Program-made: the position numbers and the translations under genes | Assembly (NCBI RefSeq): GCF_026212465.1 | Contig: NC_080056.1 | Coordinates: 23,054,517-23,118,516, forward strand | Length of the DNA: 64,000 nt | Origin: Amaranthus tricolor | Lineage: Eukaryota; Streptophyta; Magnoliopsida; Caryophyllales; Amaranthaceae | Direction: 5' to 3' | Notes under the pieces: generated by a model | Seen by the model: only the letters and a program-made list of their open reading frames with translations | What the model was told of the DNA's origin: nothing | Database searches by the model: none | Part shown: piece after piece, positions 58,200-64,000 of the stretch | Position numbering within the stretch: the stretch's first letter is position 1 | Layout: the number at the start of each line of letters is the position of its first letter

Positions 58200-58735
58200 T
58201 TCTTAGAAAAAGATACTATGTTGATTAAAAGTTACTATGACAATGTATAGCTACTGTCTTCTCTTTTGTAAGTTTGAAAAATCTTTGTTGCCAAGGTGAA
58301 TGCTACTATGTTCTTAGAAAAAGATACTATGTTGTGATTAAAAGTTACTATGACATTGTATAGCTACTGTCTTTTTTTTGTAATATTGAAAATCTTTGTT
58401 GCCAAGGTGAATGCTACTATGTTCTTAAAAAAAGATACTATCTTGTGATTGAAAGTTACTATGACAATGTATAGCTGCTGTCTTCTCTTTTGTAAGTTTG
58501 AAAATCTTTGTTGCCAAGGTGAATGCTACTATGTTCTTAGAAAAAGATATTATGTTGTGATTAAAAGTTACTATGACAATGTATAGCTACTGTCTTCTTT
58601 TTTTAATTTTGGAAAAACTTTGTTGCAAAAGTGAATGCTACTATGTTCTTAGAAAAGGATACTATGTTATGATTAATGCTTACTATGACTATGTTTAGCT
58701 ACTGTCTTCTTTTTTTAATTTCGGAAAAACTTTGG
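58200..58735. repeat. ~112-bp minisatellite, block 1
   Basis: Nearly five head-to-tail units. The GAATGCTACTATGTTCTTAG word occurs at 58297, 58409, 58521 and 58633, a regular 112-bp spacing. Each unit also has AAAAGTTACTATGAC and ATAGCTACTGTCTTCT. Lies upstream of, or in the first intron of, the FAR1-like gene. Confidence 0.9.
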
Positions 58736-58748
58736 ATTGTTATACAGG

Positions 58749-61071
58749 GACTCAAACTCCAAGATCTATTACACAAGTTACCCCAAATGGTTCAACACTG
58801 TGGATTCCTCATTGTGAGTTTGATAAGAAGCCATTTGTTGGTATGGCTTTTGAAAACTTAGAGAAAGCCTTAGATTTTTATGGTAAATATGCTGAAATTT
58901 GCGGTTTTGATATACGTTCATCTACTACCTACAAAAAAAAGGGTATTGTTTTTTGAAAATATTTTGTTTGTAGTAGGGAGGGTATCATAAAACCTAAACC
59001 TAAGAAAAGTGCAGATGTTGTTGCACGTTATAAGAGATCAACCAAAACAATTGGTTGTAAAGCTAGATTGATTTTGAAATATGACATAGCGAAGAGAACA
59101 TACCATGTTTTAAAATTCGAAGAGGCGCACAATCATTGTCTAGTTAGCCCTACATCGCGTCAATTTTTATTGGGTAATAGGAAAATGACTTTTTTGCACA
59201 AAAATTTCATATATAAGAATGCACGTGTTAATATAGGACCGGTTAAATCCTTTAGATTGTTTAAGGAAAATGTCGGGGGTTATGAGAATGTGGGAGTGAC
59301 AATGCAAGATTTTAAGAATTTCCATAGGGATTTGAAAACATATATTAAAGGAGATGATGGGAAGATGTTGATCGAGAATTTTATCAGAAAAAGAGATATT
59401 TACACGGGGTTTTATTTTGATTATGCTTTAGATGAGGAGGACCACATTTCACGTTTATTTTGGGCCGATGCGATAAGTAGAAAGAATTATTGTTTATTTG
59501 GAGAAATGGTTACTTTTAATTGTAATTATAACACCAATAAGTATAGCATGGTTTTAGCCCCTTTTACTAGTGTAGATCATCATAAGTCTTGTATTACATT
59601 TGGTATGGGTTTATTAGCTAAGGAAGATAGTGAATCTTTTGAGTGGTTATTTAGAACTTCTTTTACATTGTATGGGGGATTGTATGCCAACATATTTGAT
59701 AACTGATCAATACCCTGCAATGAAAATTGCGATTAAAAATGTATTTCCACACATAATACACAAACTTTGCATGTGGCACATCATGAGTAAAGTGACTGAT
59801 AAAGTTGGACCGGAATTGAACAAAAATGAAGATTTTTTGAAAGAATTAAATGGGTGTGTGTGGAATATTGATCAAGAAGAAAATGAATTTGAGGAAAAAT
59901 GGGAGGGAATTATGACCAAATACAATCTTCAAACAGATAAATGGTTTACTAGTATATTTAGTATACGAGATCAATGGATACCCGCATATTTTAGGGATAT
60001 CCCATTGGGGGGGATTTTGAGAACTACATCCCGATCGGAAAGTGTTAATAGTTTCTTCAACCATTTTTCAAACCCTCACATCACACTTGTTGAATTTTAT
60101 ATGAGTTATGAAAGTGCAATGGATGCACAGAGGTACAAACAAGATAAGCTCAATGCTGAATCACTTCACACAAACCCACAATATAAAACACCATTGCCGA
60201 TTGAAAAACATGCCGGTGAAGTCTATACTAGAAAAAAAATTTTTCTTTTTCAAAATGAAGTTTATAAGTCTTGTTTCAAAACTTATATTCAAAATATTGG
60301 AAGGATTGAAAGTGTGGAAAGTATAACTGTTTTGGACTCAACGGTAAGTAAGATGTACAAGGTGAAATTTATACTGGGAAGTTTGATTGACGAGTTGAAG
60401 GTAGATTGTGATTGCAAGTTATTTAAACGGATAGGAATATTATGTTCCCATGCGATTTGTGTTATGAGTGCAAGACAAATAACACAAATACCAAAGCAAT
60501 ATGTTTTAGATCGTTGGACGAAGCTAGCATTAAAGAAGCCTATTTTTGATTTGCATGGGAATCTGATTGAAGAGAGCAAAAAGTGTAACAACGTGGGGAA
60601 GTTGTTGGGGGAAGTTTGGTGTGAAATATTCAATTGTGTAGGTTTAGCTCAACGGAGTGAGAGTGATTTACAATCACTTTTACAAAACCTAAAAGATATT
60701 AGTAGAAAATTTGAGGAAAGTGATGATGTGAGGGTGGACATTACTAAAGAGCAACAAATCGAATTGTTAGTAGGCACAAGTTCATCTTCGACAATGAAAA
60801 TACAAAACCCAATCCAATCAAAGAACGAAGGAAAAAGGCAAAGAATAATTGGGGAAAAGGAACAAACTATTGAGCAAAGCAAGAAGCCCAAAAGAAAGTG
60901 CAAAACTTGTGGTAAATTTGATTATCATGATAGTCGAAATTGCCCATCAACAAAAGATACCCCACTTAAGGTATAAAATATATATAATTTGCTTATATTT
61001 TATTTTATCCTTATTTAATAATTTGATTATGTAAATGAAAGTGCAAAATTTTTGTTATGCAGAAAAATTGA
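58749..61071 (+). pseudogene. FAR1-like MULE transposase, broken
   Basis: A long single coding block, probably entered by a splice acceptor (TTATACAG before 58749) and ending after a 92-bp intron (GT at 60971, AG at 61062) with AAA AAT TGA. Order: FAR1 DNA-binding zinc finger (AFENLEKALDFYGKYAEICGF ... YFVCSREG ... CKARL ... EEAHNHCL), transposase core (FWADAISRKNYCLFGEMVTF, VDHHKSCITFGMGLLA, LITDQYPAMK, LCMWHIMSKV, TTSRSESVNSFFNHF), SWIM zinc finger (VDCDCKLFKRIGILCSHAIC) and a C-terminal knuckle (CKTCGKFDYHDSRNC). Lesions: TGA at 58954-58956, a one-base frameshift near 59668, and Asn (TFNCNYNTN) where the first catalytic Asp of MULE transposases is expected. Could also be a domesticated FAR1-related gene remnant; neighbours favour a MULE. 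Confidence 0.85.
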
Positions 61072-61099
61072 TGCTGAAGAACAGATAGATGAAGAGATT

Positions 61100-61390
61100 A
61101 TATTAAGATGACTATGGAAAGCTACTGTCTTCTGTTTTGTAATTTTGAAAAATCTTTTGTATAGCTACTATGTTCTTAGGAAAAGATACTATGTTATTAT
61201 TAAAAGTTACTATGACTATGTATAGCTACTGTCTTCTGTTTTGTAAATTTGAAAAAACTTTTGTTGCAAAAGTGAATGATACTATGTTCTTAGAAAAAGA
61301 AACTATGTTGTGATTAAAAGTTACTATGACTATGTATAGCTACTGTCTTCACTTTTGTAAGTCTGAAAAATCTTTGTTGCAAAAATATCA
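61100..61390. repeat. ~112-bp minisatellite, block 2
   Basis: About 2.5 units in the same orientation as block 1 (CTACTATGTTCTTAGGAAAAG near 61167, TACTATGTTCTTAGAAAAAG near 61280), directly after the transposase stop. Followed by a short ATATCAGCATAAC repeat (three copies, 61386-61420). Confidence 0.85.
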
Positions 61391-61655
61391 GCATAACATA
61401 TATCAGCATAACATATATCAGCGTTCTTCACCCTTTCAAAATGATTCCACACAACTGATGTTAACCGTTTTGGTTTCTTAATCACTATCTCACTTGATAT
61501 TTACATCACATGGGTTTGATATGAATATATGCAGAAAATTCAAAATCGGATTGATAAAATCGAACTCAGTATTTTCATATAGTATCAATCTAGCATACAC
61601 ACTAATCAACTTATCCCTTGATATGATCATAAATTCACAGATTGCCATTAACTTA
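61391..61655. other. AT-rich non-coding DNA between the minisatellite and the SINE-like insertion
   Basis: No coding region or repeat unit seen beyond the ATATCAGCATAAC triplet at its start. Confidence 0.5.
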
Positions 61656-61804
61656 GACACCAACAGTTTTTTTTTTCTTTTACTTTTTTAAATTGCAGGA
61701 GAGGGTGAGGGAAAAAGATGGGCCAAACCAGAATTGAACCGAGGACCGTACAAATGAATACCTTATCTGCTCCAATCAAGACAAAACCGGATTTTTGACA
61801 CCAA
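61656..61804 (-). mobile_element. SINE-like insertion with poly(A) tail and target duplication
   Basis: GACACCAA occurs at 61656-61663 and again at 61797-61804, flanking about 133 bp. On the minus strand the insert begins GTTTTGTCTTGATTGGAGC and carries a tRNA-type B box GGTTCAATTC (about 61720-61729). It then reads GGTTTGGCCC and ends in an A-rich tail (near 61667-61690) next to the duplication. The layout (tRNA-like head, short body, A tail, 8-bp duplication) is that of a plant SINE. The A box is not convincing. Confidence 0.6.
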
Positions 61805-61844
61805 TACTATACAAATATTCATGAAAAAACTTCACATTATTACA

Positions 61845-61905
61845 GTAATTAGATTATCTAGTAATTAGATTATCTAGTAACTACAGTAATTAGATTATCT
61901 ACTAT
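61845..61905. repeat. Short tandem repeat AGTAATTAGATTATCT
   Basis: Three copies of (AG)TAATTAGATTATCT at about 61845, 61861 and 61885 with one spacer. Between the SINE-like insertion and the Ulp1-like gene. Confidence 0.75.
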
Positions 61906-61961
61906 GTTCCATCAAATGTTTGTACAACTAAAAACTTCACAACTTCATCTTGTACTTCACA

Positions 61962-63760
61962 TTAACGAATCTTTAATCTTCTGATAGAAACTTGTTTGGC
62001 AATGGAGCGTCTTTTATCCTTAAAATTGGACACCTCTTCTAAAACTTTAGATCTTTGTTTGTTCAAATCAGATAACACCAAAGATCCAGCAATCTTAGCT
62101 CTTGCAACATGTCTCAATGGAGCCTACATAAAAAGAAAATACATTTAGTTTGAATCTTTTAGTTAGAATGTCATTCAAAAAAATACATTTAAAGATAATA
62201 TTAAAAAGAAAAATCGTAACTGCATTCAATATTGGACACTGGAAATCAACTGTTCCCTCAAAAAACAACATGCTCATCATCATGAATACATCACTTTCAA
62301 TGTTAGTCCTAGCAGTCGTTTTCCAATCAGTGGGAACTCGTTCCATTTTCCATAATGGAATAACATCAGTAGCTTGCATCTTATCATCAAAAATTGTTAC
62401 AGCAAATCTTTCTACAAAAGTTTCATTTAAATATTTATTAATAAATATTTCATAATCTTAGCAACATAGGCAAAAGGTTTTTCAGGATAATAAAATGCTA
62501 CACATACCATAGTGTCACCTAGCTTTCTAATTTCTTCTTCTGAAATAGCAGTATCGTTCACATTGTCAATCCATTGCACTATTCTTAACTTCATATTCGA
62601 AAGAAGTAAGAAGTACTGACTGCCCTTCAGTATCGGAACAACAATCTGTATATTATATATCACTGAATCAATAAATATATCTAAAAAAAAGTGACTGCAC
62701 AAGTACTAACTACCTATTAGTAGCTATAATAACTAAAATAGTGACTATATAAGTCAATCAATCATTAAAAAAATATCTTACCAGATCAAACTTAGACAAA
62801 TCAACTTGGTTGAAATCCACCCATTTGACCCAAGAATCATAAATTAAATCAATTTGTTGAGAACCACCACTATTATTAAAATCCAACAAAGCAAGCTGTA
62901 AAAATAAACAATGAAATAACTAAAAATAGTTCAAAATAAAAGAAAAGTTATTTAGAATAAAAATGACAAAAAACGTACACTAGAACTAGCATTAAAAAAG
63001 AACATTTTGGAAGATTCTTTGTTCTTTTCATTTTCATTGAGTAATAAACACCAACAATCCACAATAGAAACATGAGTACACTTTGAGTTCTCAAATTGTC
63101 CTCAAAATTCACAAGCAATTCACTGTCAAATAAAAAGAATAAAATAAGTATAATAAAAAACAAAAATCAATAAAAAAGAAAAACAAAAAAAAAAGACTCA
63201 CCTATTGTCGAAACATTTATCAGAAACAAAACAATAGTCAACTGATTCTTGAAGTAACGAACCAAGTGTTCTCATATTTTTTTGTTTGATTTCATCAGAT
63301 GTGAAACATATGTAAATTTGTCATTCACACCTCTAAAAGGAATGGAACACTTTGCCCTGCCATGTATCAATACATTCTCATAACCATGGCTTTCAAAAAC
63401 AGTGACATTATTTGCCACATCATTAACAACTTGATCCAATTCAACCTTATCCAGTACATCATTAACAACATCTACATTACCCTCATCAGCAACAAAACCT
63501 CATTCACCATCCTTGGAATAGAGGAAACCCATTTAACCATGTCAACTATCTCATCAATTGTATTCAGCACGGTAGGATTCATAAAAAAAACTTTGGGTTT
63601 CAGAAAAAGGTGTGGATGAGGTAGAAGGAACATCAGGAAAAAGGACAGGAGGAGAAGAAAATGAACGTTTTTGTTCTAAGAACAATTTAATTTTCTCCAT
63701 GTAAAACTCAGAGACAACTTGAGTGTCCCTCCTCATGTGCATCAGCAACTCACATATTTC
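61962..63760 (-). pseudogene. Ulp1-protease-like gene carried by a MULE, multi-exon, broken
   Basis: Minus-strand exons with good splice signals: 63760-63202 (EICELLMHMRRDTQVVSEFY, then VLNTIDEIVDMVKWV in a shifted frame, RAKCSIPFRGVNDKFT, EIKQKNMRTLGSLLQES), 63122-62979 (SIVDCWCLLLNENEK in a shifted frame), 62895-62782 (SWVKWVDFNQVDLSKFDL), 62645-62221 (VVPILKGSQYFLLLSNMKL, QWIDN, RFAVTIFDDKM, FMMMSMLFFEGTVDFQCPIL) and 62123-61962 (KIAGSLVLSDLNKQRSKVLE, stop TAA). Donors read GTGAGT, GTACGT, GTAAGA and GTTACG; acceptors end CAG or TAG. The layout resembles the C48 (Ulp1) proteins carried by some plant MULEs. The expected catalytic His (here in GSQYF) and Cys (here ESDVF) are not present. Frameshifts near 63555, 63310, 63080 and 62445 make it a pseudogene. 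The 5' part lies beyond the window. Family assignment is tentative. Confidence 0.5.
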
Positions 63761-63779
63761 CTACAAAAATAAGTAAAGA

Positions 63780-64000
63780 TAAAGTTAAATGTTGTTCAAA
63801 AGAAAGTAACTATGACATTATAAAAAAAATACTATGTTATGATTATTTTCCAAAAGCTACTGTGTTCTGTTTTGAAATTTTGAAAAATTTTGTTGCAAAA
63901 GTGAATGTTACTATGTTCTTAGAAAAAGATACTATGTTGTGATTAAAAGTTACTATGACTATGTATAGCTACTGTGTTCTGTTTTGGAATTTGAAAAATC
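63780..64000. repeat. ~112-bp minisatellite, block 3 (cut by window edge)
   Basis: At least 1.8 units in the same orientation as blocks 1 and 2 (GAATGTTACTATGTTCTTAG at 63902). Sits in the putative intron just upstream of the 63760-63202 exon. Confidence 0.85.

Noticed and set aside
61664..61796. A tRNA gene on the minus strand
   Set aside because: Only a B-box-like word is clear; there is no acceptable cloverleaf, and the A tail plus target duplication fit a SINE better.

Overview
This window is plant nuclear DNA from a repeat-dense, AT-rich intergenic region. The evidence is plant-lineage LTR retrotransposons (Sirevirus-type Copia, Tekay-type and other chromoviruses, Athila-type Ty3/gypsy), a FAR1/MULE transposase gene with plant-type introns, a SINE-like insertion and long AT/GT microsatellites. 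A flowering plant, probably a eudicot, fits. The species cannot be read from the sequence. No intact ordinary host gene is visible; the only candidate is a 50-codon 5' fragment at 30903-31052. There is no rRNA, no CRISPR array and no bacterial-type operon.

Layout. (1) 1-8663: a decayed chromovirus on the + strand (RT at 1-955, integrase and tail at 6806-8164, probable 3' LTR after that). It is split by a truncated minus-strand Sirevirus, called copy A here (956-6805). (2) 8755-9830: a second decayed Ty3/gypsy RT-RNase H fragment, then about 1 kb of anonymous AT-rich DNA. (3) 10902-30272: a Tekay-type chromovirus (T1, minus strand) with 2.5-2.6 kb LTRs and a GTAAG target duplication. Its left LTR was split by Sirevirus copy B (11200-20812, ACTGT target duplication). 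Copy B has nearly identical LTRs, an uninterrupted 1076-residue pol and an uninterrupted extra ORF after pol, but its gag lacks the zinc knuckles. (4) 30903-31052: a possible host exon cut off by a second Tekay-family LTR (T2), which starts at 31053. (5) T2 can be followed through pieces at 31053-32337, 45965-46247 and 56105-56960. It is interrupted by an Athila-type element (32428-45508) and by Sirevirus copy C (46248-56099, ATAAT duplication). It ends in a 450-bp AT/GT microsatellite joined to a second T2-like LTR piece (57414-58193). (6) 58200-64000: a mutator-like (MULE) region. A FAR1-like transposase pseudogene (+) converges on a multi-exon Ulp1-protease-like pseudogene (-). A ~112-bp minisatellite lies beside or between them in three places, and a 133-bp SINE-like insertion lies between the genes.

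How the parts relate. The nesting gives a relative time order: chromovirus before Sirevirus A, Tekay T1 before Sirevirus B, and T2 before both Athila and Sirevirus C. Copies A, B and C are one Sirevirus family with the same domain order: LTR, tRNA-iMet primer site, gag, PR-IN-RT-RH, a large non-enzymatic ORF (kept in B and C), polypurine tract, LTR. Two features of this family stand out: the extra ORF, which has no envelope hallmarks, and a GGGAACAG/CTGTTCCC octamer scattered through coding and non-coding parts in several reading frames. All coordinates and comparisons were made by eye, so boundaries without a stated target duplication are good to about 5-30 bp.
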